NCBI RefSeq assembly: GCF_000943565.1
Contig: NZ_JTDW01000004.1
Coordinates: 1 to 64,000, forward strand
Direction of reading: 5' to 3'
Source: Neotamlana sedimentorum
GTDB lineage: Bacteria; Bacteroidota; Bacteroidia; Flavobacteriales; Flavobacteriaceae
DNA: 64,000 bases
Shown: positions 45,260 to 54,763 of the stretch, in pieces
How the letters are laid out: each line of letters starts with the position of its first letter
Numbering within the stretch: position 1 is the first letter of the stretch
Made by a program: the position numbers and the translations under genes
The notes under the pieces: model-generated
The model's input: the letters and a program-made list of their open reading frames with translations, nothing else
Told to the model about the DNA's origin: nothing
The model's database searches: none

Positions 45260-47452
45260 TTATTCTTTTATTAATTTTACTACTGTAATTTGATTTGCAG
45301 TTTTTACAGTAGCAAAATACAAACCAGAGGTTAGGTCGCTTATGTCAAAATTAGTTTGGTTTTTGAATGATTTAATTAATTTTCCTGAAATGTTAAAAAC
45401 TTCCAACATTTCAAATTTTTCATTAAAATCTCCTCCTATAACAAAACTATCTTTTACTGGGTTTGGAATAACTATGTAAGATGTATCGTTTTTAACAAAA
45501 GAATTATTTGATAATTCTTCTTGGTTTGTATAATGAAAATTATAAAATCTTGCAGCAGTTACAATTGTTGCACTACCATGGTCTAAATCGTTAACTTCTA
45601 TGGAAACTTTAGTAGGTGTATTACTAAAATCTACAGTATTTGTGAAATCAAGACGGTATTGATCATATACACCTCCAGAATTTACCAATATGTCTGTATT
45701 CGTATTTACTACATTATATACTTGTGGAGTCAAACCCTCTACAGTAACGGTAACTGTAGCTTGAGTTCCGGCGACAGTTCTAAAATCAAATGCTATATTC
45801 CCTGTTTTGTTCCCTGAATCAGTTTGTACATAAAATTCTAATTTACCACTAATATTATTTAAAACGGTATTAGTTCCTCTTAGTTGTGTATATGTTTCAT
45901 TAGAAGAAAATACACCTAGCAAACCTGATACAATATTAGGTTCTAGTGCTTCATTTATAGCAAATGTTTGCTCTCCTCCACCTGAAGTAACTATAACTTG
46001 AGCAGTTATTGCATTAAGTTCTTCTACAACTGTTAAAGTTCTAGTAACATCTACCGCTGCATCATACACAGAATTACCAGCTTGTGTGTGGGTTATTGTT
46101 GTTGTTCCAATACCTACAATATGAATTTGATTGTTTACGATTGTAGCTACTGATGTATCTGAACTAGTAGTTGTAACTGGTAATCCAGAACTCGCTAAAG
46201 CTCCTGTTGGCATGTCCGAGTCACCAAGTTCTTTGTCTGGAAGTTGATCAGCAAAGATAAGTTGATAACGATTATTTGTTGATTCACCAACTAATATTGC
46301 CCCTTCGGGTCTTGAATAGGGAACGTAATCAGGCATGGGGGACATTCTTAATCTTGAATCTATTGCCTTCATTATATCCATTTCCTCTGGCGTAATTTTA
46401 CCATCGGTTTGCGTATTTCCCCAAGTTATGGCACAGTTACCATCTGTTAACGTACGTACAAATCTGTAGGCTTGCTCTATTTCAAACAACAAAGGGTAAC
46501 TACTATTAGTCCATCTTTGTCTCATCGGCATCCAAGCATGCTTTACAAGATCTGTATCAGGATTAAAATAAGTAGTTTGAGCAATTATTTCTGGAAATGT
46601 AAATTCTTCATAAGCCCAAGAGTTAGGTGGTGCACCTTGTGCTAATGGTGTTGGGTGACCAGAAGTAAACTCTAAGTAAGGAGAGAACGTGTTAAATGTT
46701 TTTATTCTGTAATTTGTTGGATCTGTATCGTTTGGTCCATCTACATCAACTTGCATAACAGTTCCATCCGGGTATTCAAAATAATCATCAAAGTCTGTTA
46801 CATTTTCCTCAACACCATTACCGGTAATAAGCAAAGTAGGGTCTACATCTTTTAACATAGCTATAAAATTTACAATGCCTCCAGGACAACTACCTGTATG
46901 ATCTAGCCAATACCCATCTGCCAAACCTTTAAACCGTTCTGCAAAACCTCTAGCTAGATTTCTCCACGCTGCTCCCTCATCTCCGCCAAACGTGCTATTA
47001 TAGTAGTTTGCCCATGCTGCTTCATAAGTAGCATTGTCGGGTGTACCTCCACGTGCAGATGGACCATCGGTAGCTATATAAAGAATGACTTTTTTCCCTC
47101 CGTTTTTTAATACGTTGATAACGTCTAAAATAATTTGTTCATTTTCAAGTGATGGAACAAAATCTTGATGAATTTCGTTTGCAATATCCACATTAGCATT
47201 AGTTCTTAAGGTAAAGTGATAGCCATGTGCAGGGTGTGTAAAATTAGTGATTACATGGCCAGCAGAAGGTAGTTCATTTACAATTTCTTGTGCACCTGCA
47301 ACCCAGTCATCATCATCAGCATTACTATCCAATTTAGAACCGCCACTAACAATTAGACGAACCCCCCAAGAACCCTCAAGAGATTCTTGAGCATTAGCTT
47401 TAATACCCAAAAAAGCCAAAGCAAAAAGCGTACTAAGTAATATTTTTTTCAT
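45260..47452 (-). CDS. Candidate GH107-type endo-1,4-fucanase with Ig-like domains and T9SS sorting domain
   Basis: The start at 47452 (MKKILLSTLFALAFLG) gives a signal peptide ending in ANAQ. The first 380 residues form a barrel-like catalytic domain with SWGVRLIVSGGSKLD, HVITNFTHPAHGYHFTLR, ADGYWLDHTGSCPGG (candidate nucleophile Asp184) and FTSGHPTPLAQGAPPNSW (candidate acid/base His266). A strand-end Asp plus a downstream His is the layout known for GH107 fucoidanases such as MfFcnA (D201, H294 as I recall), and the size and Ig-like followed by T9SS architecture also match. An Ig-like segment (TSVATIVNNQIHIVGIGTTT) and one or two more beta domains follow. The end (IPNPVKDSF, LEVFNISGKLIKSF, LTSGLYFATV) is a T9SS type A domain. 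Predicted secreted endo-enzyme that starts fucoidan attack. Confidence 0.58.
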   Translation of the reverse strand: MKKILLSTLFALAFLGIKANAQESLEGSWGVRLIVSGGSKLDSNADDDDWVAGAQEIVNELPSAGHVITNFTHPAHGYHFTLRTNANVDIANEIHQDFVPSLENEQIILDVINVLKNGGKKVILYIATDGPSARGGTPDNATYEAAWANYYNSTFGGDEGAAWRNLARGFAERFKGLADGYWLDHTGSCPGGIVNFIAMLKDVDPTLLITGNGVEENVTDFDDYFEYPDGTVMQVDVDGPNDTDPTNYRIKTFNTFSPYLEFTSGHPTPLAQGAPPNSWAYEEFTFPEIIAQTTYFNPDTDLVKHAWMPMRQRWTNSSYPLLFEIEQAYRFVRTLTDGNCAITWGNTQTDGKITPEEMDIMKAIDSRLRMSPMPDYVPYSRPEGAILVGESTNNRYQLIFADQLPDKELGDSDMPTGALASSGLPVTTTSSDTSVATIVNNQIHIVGIGTTTITHTQAGNSVYDAAVDVTRTLTVVEELNAITAQVIVTSGGGEQTFAINEALEPNIVSGLLGVFSSNETYTQLRGTNTVLNNISGKLEFYVQTDSGNKTGNIAFDFRTVAGTQATVTVTVEGLTPQVYNVVNTNTDILVNSGGVYDQYRLDFTNTVDFSNTPTKVSIEVNDLDHGSATIVTAARFYNFHYTNQEELSNNSFVKNDTSYIVIPNPVKDSFVIGGDFNEKFEMLEVFNISGKLIKSFKNQTNFDISDLTSGLYFATVKTANQITVVKLIKE

Positions 47453-47634
47453 TTTCAATAAATAATTTTGGATGAACAATAAACTAAAAACAATTGATCA
47501 AAATCAATCATTATTCTCTGTATTTCATCTTTTAATAATCATTTTTATTTCAATAATTTTTAACAAATCACTTACAAGGGTTTAATAAGTAATTAACTCT
47601 CTATCTCTAAATTTGTCATTTTATATTTTAAGCT

Positions 47635-47670
47635 AAAAAAGCATTAACAATAATTTATTAATGCTTTTTT
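47635..47670. terminator. Bidirectional intrinsic terminator
   Basis: AAAAAAGCATTAA and TTAATGCTTTTTT flank a ten-base AT loop. This is a perfect 13-base inverted repeat whose outer A and T runs provide U-tracts on both strands. It lies 19 bases beyond the stop of the minus-strand small protein gene (47689) and separates it from the GH107-like gene. Confidence 0.8.
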
Positions 47671-47688
47671 AACTAATAAAACAACTTT

Positions 47689-48030
47689 TTATTTATTTTT
47701 CATTGCACCTAATATTTCTCTAGCTCTTGTTTTACCAAAAGCTTCAAACATCGATTTATTTAACTTTTGGTTATTTTCATTTATTTTTTCTCTAAACATT
47801 TCAGGATCATCTGCTTTATATTTTTCAACAATTTCAAAATGTTTAAACAGTTGTTCTTTTTTCAAGGTAACAAAGGTCTTTTTCTCTTCTTCTTTTAAGG
47901 TTATTGTTCTCTCTATTTTTTCTATAGCTTGCTGTGTAATTCTTTCCGCGCGTCGATCGTTATTAGATTGTGCCATAGTAGTAATGTTAACTAATAATCC
48001 CAATACTAAAGTGAATAAAATTTTCTTCAT
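47689..48030 (-). CDS. Small secreted helical protein, function unknown
   Basis: 113 residues with a signal peptide (MKKILFTLVLGLLVNIT, cleavage near TMAQ). The mature part is charged and helical throughout (ERITQQAIEKIERTI, KEEEKKTFVTLKKEQLF, EMFREKINENNQKLN). This resembles small Spy/CpxP-like or DUF-type periplasmic proteins of Bacteroidota, but no LTxxQ motif or other diagnostic feature is present, so I do not name a family. It stands alone between a terminator and a 456-base gap, so is probably its own transcription unit. It could be an unrelated housekeeping insertion in the PUL. Confidence 0.7.
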   Translation of the reverse strand: MKKILFTLVLGLLVNITTMAQSNNDRRAERITQQAIEKIERTITLKEEEKKTFVTLKKEQLFKHFEIVEKYKADDPEMFREKINENNQKLNKSMFEAFGKTRAREILGAMKNK

Positions 48031-48486
48031 TTTTTAATTTTTTTTAATTTTTAATTAGTTTTTCAGATCTTGTTTTCTTTCAACTTTGTCCATAAATATT
48101 TAATAACATAAAGTTTTGAAAACATTTCTATCTCTAACTTCAAAATTATTAAAACTTTGGTTTTACTTATTTCTGTAATCGATCAATTAATTGCTAGTTT
48201 CTTTCATTTATTCCTATTTACTGTTTGTTGTAAGCTTTAATAGATATAATAAATTGCTAATAAGTCAAACATTCGGTTTTTATTTTATTGAAGTACAAAA
48301 AAAGCAGCAATATAAATTCACTACCTTTAATTTATTAAAGCTATATTGCTAGTAGGTAAGTACATTACAACTTTAACTGAATTTCCAGATAAATCAAATT
48401 TGAAATATTTCTTTTTAGTTTTTCTGAGTGATAACTAGATTACGATTGAGGCTTTTTTTATAGGATGATTCATTTGTTACTTCTGG
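48031..48486. other. Intergenic stretch with nested inverted repeats
   Basis: No gene is seen. Two inverted repeats lie inside it: AGCAATATA (48306-48314) with TATATTGCT (48342-48350), and, nested between them, CTTTAA (48325-48330) with TTAAAG (48335-48340). They could form a branched RNA structure or mark a regulator site or weak terminator; nothing decides between these. The rest is AT-rich and without reading frames. Confidence 0.35.
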
Positions 48487-50694
48487 CTATAACTTTATTA
48501 AACGCCCAATAGCTGTTTTTCCTCCAAAATCTATTGTTTTAGCAATGTAAATTCCGGCTACTAAACCATCAATAATATACTCGTTTTCGGGCTTATTAAA
48601 AATCTTTACTAATTTCCCTGAAATGTTATAAATATTAATACTTTGAATATTGTTTTTGTTTAGTTTAAATGAAGTTTTTACAGGATTAGGAAACAATTCA
48701 ATGTTATTTTCTGGATATGTAGCCGATAGGTTTAATGCCTCAAAAACCTGAACTTCTGCTAAAGATAATGGTAAGCCAGTTTTATTAATTATCTTTATCG
48801 TTTTACCTATAGCACTATTTGCGTCTATGGAAATCAAAGGGTCGGGATAGGTGTCAAATGTTTGAGAAAAGGTTAATTCTCCATTCGCATCATAAACCAA
48901 CACGGTAAAATTTGAAAGACGCTCTAAGCAACAACTATCTGTTCTGCCAAAAACGTTAATGAGTCCAATAGGATATTCTGCATCTAGTTCTACCTGCCAA
49001 TATGTTTCAGCATCTGAGCCAGTATGTGTTACAGATGCCCCTGAAAACGCACCGTTTGGATTTCCATCTATAGCTCTAGAAGCATCGCCACTGTGTAGGG
49101 TGGAAGATTGTGTTGCCACTCCATCTAAGGCAAGATTAGGTAAAATTTCTGAGGTTTGAACCCATAATTGGTTGAGATATTGATCTGTTAGAACAACTTT
49201 GGTATTGTCCAAAATCAAGTCATCAAGAAGTGAGAAAGCGGAGTTGCCAGACATATTTTTGTCATAGGCATATCCTAAAAGCCTAACATGTTCGATATCA
49301 CTTTCATGAATTTTATATACAAACCTATTTTGATAGGTTTCATATTCAGGGTCCCCGACATTATATGGATTTACCAAAGGTTCGGTAGTGACATTGTAAT
49401 AAGGATCTGGTGAAATGTATTCTTTTCCTGTTACCGTATTTTTCATAAGAAATATAGGAACCATATCTTTGGTGAAACTTGTATTTAAATAGATTGTTTG
49501 TGAGAGTCCTTCATTGGAATCTGCAACTGAAATTATTGTTTTAGGCGTTTCGGCGGCATTAGGTTCTATAAAGCCATAATCGCTATACGGAGCTAGTAGA
49601 TTTGCTTTTTCTTGAACAAAATCTCTTGTTCCGTTTATATAATACGTTCTGTAATAAAATGTATCTCCACGCTTTATGTCTATTTGTGAAATAACGGTAA
49701 ATAAAGTATAATCTCGCGGATTTGTATCTCCACCAACTTGTCCAAGTCTAAAAAAAACATTTCTTAAACCATGTTCCGCTAATTCAGCGGTTTTAACTTC
49801 GTTTCCAAATATCATTCCCATTGAGGCTGCAGTACTGTTAATCGTATCTTCAGACCATATAACAAACCCACCGGTTTCATCAATATCTCTGGTGTCGACT
49901 GTAGTACCTGTATTTCCTTCTGAAATTTCAATACTTCCATCTGGTAGCCCTACAAATTTACTACGTAAATTGGAAGCACGAACACCTCCCCAAGGCGCAT
50001 TGATGTGAACCATGGTTTCATCTCCAAAATTTTTAATGAAGTAGGTGACTTCTAAAACACCTTCTCCAATTTCTCTATATTTTGTTGTGTATAAAATTTC
50101 TGATTTGTACAGAGAAGGAATATGTGCTTGTGCCCCCCAATTGGTAACAGAATAGGATTTTTCAGTAGTATCATAATAAGAAGCCATTAAAGGACTATAC
50201 CAGGTTTTTTCAATACCATCGTTGTTATAGGCCCCAGCTCCATGAATAAAATAAAAGGCAGATGTAAAATCTCTGTTATTTAAGCCAGAAACAGAAACAG
50301 GTTGCCAAACCTCATCATTCCAAGTGGAATGTTCTTTAGACTGAGGAGGGATGCCTTCGCCATAAGCACTTTTAAAGGAGTAAATTTGTCCCCCTTGACC
50401 TATTCTAAGTTCCCATGAGTTTTCTGATGTAGTTGCTTCATGCTGTAATTTGGCTAAATAAACATGTTCTTCATCAGTTGCTGTAGGGTCAAGCCAATAA
50501 CTTCCAGAAGGTGAGTAGTTGGTTGTAAAACTTGTGGTGCCACTTTGTGCTAATATGCCACTATAATCAATAGATGGTATAAATTTAAAAAAGGCCTCAT
50601 CTAAAGCGTTTTCTGGATTTACTCCAATTACATTTTGTGCAATGAGTGTGCTGGAGAGCATTAGGAATATGGCATTTAGTGTTCCTTTTTTCAT
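48487..50694 (-). CDS. T9SS-secreted protein: unknown ~500-residue domain plus F-type fucolectin (CBM47-like) module
   Basis: A signal peptide ends in TLIAQ. Residues about 20-510 form a beta-rich region of unknown family (ELRIGQGGQIYSFKSAYGEG, VLEVTYFIKNFGDETMVHIN, GDTFYYRTYYINGTRDFV), reminiscent of large beta-sandwich enzymes. Residues about 518-650 are an F-type lectin fold (NLALDGVATQSSTLHSGD). It carries His557, 26 residues before Arg584, then the motif RTDSCCLER with the adjacent cysteine pair 588-589, close to the fucose-binding consensus (H-x26-RxD, CC, ER). The end (LFPNPVKTSFKLN, INIYNISGKLVKIF, LVAGIYIAKT) is a T9SS type A domain. Binding of terminal fucose by a surface enzyme or anchoring protein is likely. 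The function of the main domain is open. Confidence 0.75.
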   Translation of the reverse strand: MKKGTLNAIFLMLSSTLIAQNVIGVNPENALDEAFFKFIPSIDYSGILAQSGTTSFTTNYSPSGSYWLDPTATDEEHVYLAKLQHEATTSENSWELRIGQGGQIYSFKSAYGEGIPPQSKEHSTWNDEVWQPVSVSGLNNRDFTSAFYFIHGAGAYNNDGIEKTWYSPLMASYYDTTEKSYSVTNWGAQAHIPSLYKSEILYTTKYREIGEGVLEVTYFIKNFGDETMVHINAPWGGVRASNLRSKFVGLPDGSIEISEGNTGTTVDTRDIDETGGFVIWSEDTINSTAASMGMIFGNEVKTAELAEHGLRNVFFRLGQVGGDTNPRDYTLFTVISQIDIKRGDTFYYRTYYINGTRDFVQEKANLLAPYSDYGFIEPNAAETPKTIISVADSNEGLSQTIYLNTSFTKDMVPIFLMKNTVTGKEYISPDPYYNVTTEPLVNPYNVGDPEYETYQNRFVYKIHESDIEHVRLLGYAYDKNMSGNSAFSLLDDLILDNTKVVLTDQYLNQLWVQTSEILPNLALDGVATQSSTLHSGDASRAIDGNPNGAFSGASVTHTGSDAETYWQVELDAEYPIGLINVFGRTDSCCLERLSNFTVLVYDANGELTFSQTFDTYPDPLISIDANSAIGKTIKIINKTGLPLSLAEVQVFEALNLSATYPENNIELFPNPVKTSFKLNKNNIQSINIYNISGKLVKIFNKPENEYIIDGLVAGIYIAKTIDFGGKTAIGRLIKL

Positions 50695-50857
50695 TGTATT
50701 TATTGATTAAAGATTTTGTAAATATGCTATTCAAAGAGCTGTTTTTGTTATCCTGATGTTCTAGTCTCACCACTAAGCCTATCCACATTTGCCTTCAAGA
50801 TGAGATTAGGTGTTTTTAACCTAATAATAATTAGCTTTTATACTGTAATCAAATAAA

Positions 50858-53494
50858 TTATTTTTTTATAAAACGATATACTTGAGTAGGCTGGTTTTCT
50901 ATGTTTACTTTTAAAAAATATAAGCCATTTTTTAAATGGGATACATTAAAGTGATTTGTGTTTTTAAAAGATTGTATTTTTTGTCCTAAGATATTTAGTA
51001 TTTCGGTATTTTTAGCCGTTTTGTTAATTCGTAAAATACTTTTTACAGGGTTTGGATATACTAATAATGTTTCTGAAGGTTGGAAAGAATCTTCAATAGA
51101 TAAGGTTGCTCCTATATTTTCATTAGCAGTTAAAGATTCTATATAGTAAATTAAGTCTTCGTTTATTAACTCATTTCCATCTTCATCTATGGGGTATGTA
51201 AGTCCTGCAGTTGGCATAATTATCAATCTGTCATAAGCACTTAGTTCGGATAATGTGAATGTAAACTCTAGGGTTTCCCATACATTAGTTTGGGTAAAAT
51301 ATGCTTTTTGAAATTTTTGATTCAAATTAGTATTTCCCACTCTATCTTGCAGATAGATGCTTACACTTCTGCTATCGTCGCTTAATATGTTTATTTCTGA
51401 AATAGTTTCTGGTTTAAATAGAGCATTTAATTTAAAGGTGATACTTTCGGTGTCTTTAATTGCGCCATCTTCAAAATCATAACGCATTTGGGCAAATTGC
51501 CAGCTATTTTCTGTTGTTTTAGTAAATTTTGTAGCTATTCCCGATGTAGATCCACTACTTGTTACATCAGTATCTAATGATATATCATATAATTTGGTGT
51601 AATCACCTCCAACTTTGCTTACATAATTGATTTCTTCTACGGCAATATCTTCCGTATAATTCAACCAATTATAGTAAGGTTCTGGAGCTATATATTCAGG
51701 CTGATCTATCGTGCCTCGTAAATCATCATAATAATAAACTGTCCCTGAAGTTGTTGTGTCATCTGGAGCAAAAACTAAAATAGCTTGATTAAAACCGCCT
51801 GCATATAGAATGTCTGTAGGTATTGTTTTTGTTGTAAAGTCAAAGGTGTAATCTATCCATGATTGTCCAGAGTTTAGAATAGCTTCTTCATATAAACTGC
51901 TTGTTTTATAATCTATTTCAGAATTTGATAAATAGATTCTTACTTTATTGTTTGTAATAGAAGATAAGTCAGCATTACTTATATATAACTTGATTTTTTG
52001 CTTGAATACTGAAATATCGGTAATGTTTTCGTTTAAATTAAAAACAATTTTGGCATCATCTCCCAATGTTTTTTCAAACTTACCTACATAAGTACTTGTG
52101 TTTATACCAGAAGTATTGGGGTTTGTGGTGTCCTCTGTTAAAGTACCTCCTGAAGTATTATTAATTAGTGTGTTAAATGTATCTGTTTCATAATTATACC
52201 AATCATAATCCCTAATGGCATATTTGATAACTGAGCTATACATTAATCCATCAGTAGTATTATTTACATTTACATAGTATGCTTGGGCGTCATCTGGAAG
52301 TGTGGTTGTAATTACTCCTGAATTTACACCTTTGTTTAAGTTTGTAGTTTGTGTTAACCACAAATACTTATCATCTGCTTTACCCCATTGTAAAGTATCT
52401 TTAGTGTAAAACAACAGTGCTTCATCAACAGCTCCTTCAAAACTGTAGCTATAGTTTATGTTTTTATTATTATCAATGGTTTCAGAAGTAAATTCTAATG
52501 GTTTTACTGCATTGGTATTAAAACCAGTAATATAGTCTGCAAAATCATAAATTTCTTCGGGTTGTCGTCCAGCACCATGACCATGTCCCATTAGGTTTTC
52601 TATTCGAAGGAATTTTTCAGTACTATTAGAGGTTTCGTATGTTTTTCCGAAAATATTTAAGGTAAACTGTAAATCTTTATTGCCGTTTACATATAATATT
52701 GGTGCAGTATGTAAAGGCGCATACAAAGAAGGTTCCCAGTTTTCTAGGAAAAAATTTTGGGCAATGGTACTCATTTGAGAAAATTGGTTGGAATACACAG
52801 GTGAATTGTATAAGAAGCCACAACCATAAACAGGAATCACAAAATCTAAGCGTTCATCTATACCTGCAATAACCGTGTTTATAATTCCTCCCCAAGAAAT
52901 TCCTGTAATTCCAATATTATTTTTATCTACATGCGTGGTAAAAGAATCATTTCTTAGTAAACTGTTAGAAAGCATGGAATTGGCTATGGCATGGTAAAAC
53001 CATTGATCCTGTAAAAGACCATCATTGTCTGAGAAAAAAAATGGTTGACTTGGACCTGCATATTGAAATGTGTCAGAATCATCTGGCGTAGTCCCTCTAT
53101 TAGACATAGCTATTGCTATATAGCCTCTATTAACCCATTCTGCTACCCACTCGGTAAAAGCTCTTCCTCCACCACCGTGTACTAATATTACGGCTGGGAC
53201 TTTTTCATTTACAGCAAGACCAGCAGGTTCACCATACCATGCAAATACTTTTGTATCATTATTTCCATTTGCAGCATTAGTATAAGGAAGTCCCTCGAAG
53301 AACATCCCTCGTATTGTTCCGTTTACAGAAACAGTGTTATATGAATCGTATGCTGTTGTGAATTCAAAGTTAGGTGAAGTGTAAACACCACTATTAGTAA
53401 GTTCTTGTTTTATATATTCTGGACCATTGGTGGATTGCGAAAAAACCTGTAAAATAAACAAGTATATTATTAGTAATATGCTTTTTTTCATCAA
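50858..53494 (-). CDS. Modular secreted esterase: alpha/beta-hydrolase, two binding-like modules, T9SS domain
   Basis: A signal peptide ends in QVFSQ. Residues about 25-335 repeat the fold of the esterase at 13187: VPAVILVHGGGGRAFTEW, GITGISWGG with Ser200, PILYVNGNKDLQ and MGHGHGAG. Then come a short beta region, module A (about 430-595; TTNPNTSGINTSTYVGKFEK, WIDYTFDF, NQAILVFAPDD), module B (about 600-795; SGSTSGIATKFTKTTENSWQ, WETLEFTFTLSELS) and a T9SS type A domain (VYPNPVKSILRINK, EILNILGQKIQSF). A and B look like two divergent copies of one carbohydrate-binding-like beta-sandwich, and module A is also the whole of the protein at 53794. Predicted extracellular deacylation of an acylated, sulfated fucan while bound to the polymer. 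Activity is inferred. Confidence 0.7.
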   Translation of the reverse strand: MMKKSILLIIYLFILQVFSQSTNGPEYIKQELTNSGVYTSPNFEFTTAYDSYNTVSVNGTIRGMFFEGLPYTNAANGNNDTKVFAWYGEPAGLAVNEKVPAVILVHGGGGRAFTEWVAEWVNRGYIAIAMSNRGTTPDDSDTFQYAGPSQPFFFSDNDGLLQDQWFYHAIANSMLSNSLLRNDSFTTHVDKNNIGITGISWGGIINTVIAGIDERLDFVIPVYGCGFLYNSPVYSNQFSQMSTIAQNFFLENWEPSLYAPLHTAPILYVNGNKDLQFTLNIFGKTYETSNSTEKFLRIENLMGHGHGAGRQPEEIYDFADYITGFNTNAVKPLEFTSETIDNNKNINYSYSFEGAVDEALLFYTKDTLQWGKADDKYLWLTQTTNLNKGVNSGVITTTLPDDAQAYYVNVNNTTDGLMYSSVIKYAIRDYDWYNYETDTFNTLINNTSGGTLTEDTTNPNTSGINTSTYVGKFEKTLGDDAKIVFNLNENITDISVFKQKIKLYISNADLSSITNNKVRIYLSNSEIDYKTSSLYEEAILNSGQSWIDYTFDFTTKTIPTDILYAGGFNQAILVFAPDDTTTSGTVYYYDDLRGTIDQPEYIAPEPYYNWLNYTEDIAVEEINYVSKVGGDYTKLYDISLDTDVTSSGSTSGIATKFTKTTENSWQFAQMRYDFEDGAIKDTESITFKLNALFKPETISEINILSDDSRSVSIYLQDRVGNTNLNQKFQKAYFTQTNVWETLEFTFTLSELSAYDRLIIMPTAGLTYPIDEDGNELINEDLIYYIESLTANENIGATLSIEDSFQPSETLLVYPNPVKSILRINKTAKNTEILNILGQKIQSFKNTNHFNVSHLKNGLYFLKVNIENQPTQVYRFIKK

Positions 53495-53730
53495 TAATTT
53501 TTCTTTTTCTAATTATAGCTTATCTCTTAAAAAATGAAATAAATAGATTAAGCTAATTGTATTAAAACACCACAACACTTATTATGGATTAGAACCAGTC
53601 CCCACAAAAAGTAAATGAATATTCTACATATCATAAAGACATTATTTTTTTGTCACTATAGTGCTGCAGTGAAATTGTAGGGGCTTAAACCCATATATGA
53701 AACCAACAAATTAAAAATAATTATCAACTA

Positions 53731-53770
53731 AAAAGAGACCATATTACCTTTTGATGATGGGATCTCTTTT
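53731..53770 (-). terminator. Intrinsic terminator, minus-strand gene at 53794
   Basis: AAAAGAGA (53731-53738) and TCTCTTTT (53763-53770) bracket a loop whose CC and GG ends extend the stem with a bulge. On the minus strand the stem ends in TTTT followed by AGTTGATAA. It lies 23 bases after the stop of the binding-module gene. Confidence 0.6.
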
Positions 53771-53793
53771 AAGAATTATTTAAAAATAGATAA

Positions 53794-54621
53794 TTATTTT
53801 TTTACAATTTTAACTACCTTAGAACCAAAAGCTGTATTGATTTTAGCAATATATATTCCATCTGCTAAGTCACTAACACTATAGTTGTCAGAAACCGTAA
53901 ATGTTTTTAACAAAGAACCATTGATATTGTAAACCTGAATATTCTTTACATCTTTACTATCACTTAATTGAAAATTATGGCTAACTGGATTTGGAGTAAT
54001 TTGTAATTTAGAATTATTTGTTAAAATTTCGTTAGAACTTAAAGTACCCAAATTTGGTCCTTGTAAAGCATCAATAAAGTATTCAAACCCTATAGCATCA
54101 TCATCAGTATCTGCTGATGCGAAATATATAATCATTTGATCATAACTAGAAGCTGATTGAGTAATTCCCGAAAAATCAAAAGTGTATTCTACCCATTCTT
54201 GTCCAACACTTATGGTCTTAGTTACTATTGTTGTACTAGTGTTTGATCCAACATCTTTTAACTGAATACGGATATTACATGCAGTAGCAGCATCTACTGT
54301 AGCTTGAGCTACATCTAAATAAGCTTGAATTTTAAATGTTGTTGTTGTAAGATCTGTAATTGGAGCTGCGCTTAAATCAAATTTAATTTGAGAATGATTC
54401 CCATCGGCTTTGACAAAACTAGATACTGTGGTACTAGTGTTAATTCCAGTAGTATTTGGGTTTGTTTCTGAAGCAGAATACGAACCAAAAATAATGTTTG
54501 TAGGAGTTATAATATCATTAGTTGCATGATTTAGATACCAAGAGTTCCCTGAAATTTGAGCAGATAAACTAGTAATGTTAACAAACGCGATTGCGATTAA
54601 TAAAAGTAATTTTTGTTTCAT
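53794..54621 (-). CDS. Stand-alone secreted carbohydrate-binding-like module with T9SS domain
   Basis: A signal peptide ends in SLSAQ. Residues about 25-195 match module A of the esterase at 50858: both have a TNPNT(T/S)GINTST stretch, then a strand with KIKFDL or KIVFNL, W(V/I)(E/D)YTFDFSG or FT, and a late QMIIYFASADTDDD or QAILVFAPDDTT strand with a metal-binding look. The last 75 residues are a T9SS type A sorting domain (ITPNPVSHNFQLSDS, IQVYNINGSLLKTF, LADGIYIAKI). No enzymatic domain is present. It may be a surface glycan-binding protein or a decoy/adaptor that holds fucan near the secreted enzymes. Binding is inferred from fold and context, not from a known family. Confidence 0.65.
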   Translation of the reverse strand: MKQKLLLLIAIAFVNITSLSAQISGNSWYLNHATNDIITPTNIIFGSYSASETNPNTTGINTSTTVSSFVKADGNHSQIKFDLSAAPITDLTTTTFKIQAYLDVAQATVDAATACNIRIQLKDVGSNTSTTIVTKTISVGQEWVEYTFDFSGITQSASSYDQMIIYFASADTDDDAIGFEYFIDALQGPNLGTLSSNEILTNNSKLQITPNPVSHNFQLSDSKDVKNIQVYNINGSLLKTFTVSDNYSVSDLADGIYIAKINTAFGSKVVKIVKK

Positions 54622-54644
54622 GATAGTATGTTTTTATGAATTAA

Positions 54645-54659
54645 TATTCATCAAAATTA
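54645..54659 (-). promoter_or_regulatory. Candidate -7 promoter element for gene at 53794
   Basis: On the minus strand TAATTTTG (54659 down to 54652) fits the Bacteroidota -7 consensus TAnnTTTG and would place the transcript start about 20-25 bases before the ATG at 54621. No convincing -33 element (TTG at about 19 bases upstream) is present; a TTG lies closer than usual. Weak call. Confidence 0.35.
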
Positions 54660-54763
54660 TACTAATCACTACAAGTTTATTTGCTGTAATACGCCTTTTT
54701 TTTGCTTGTATTTACCTTTTTTAGAGTGATTACTTAGGTTTTAGGTTATAAAGAAGTTTAAAA

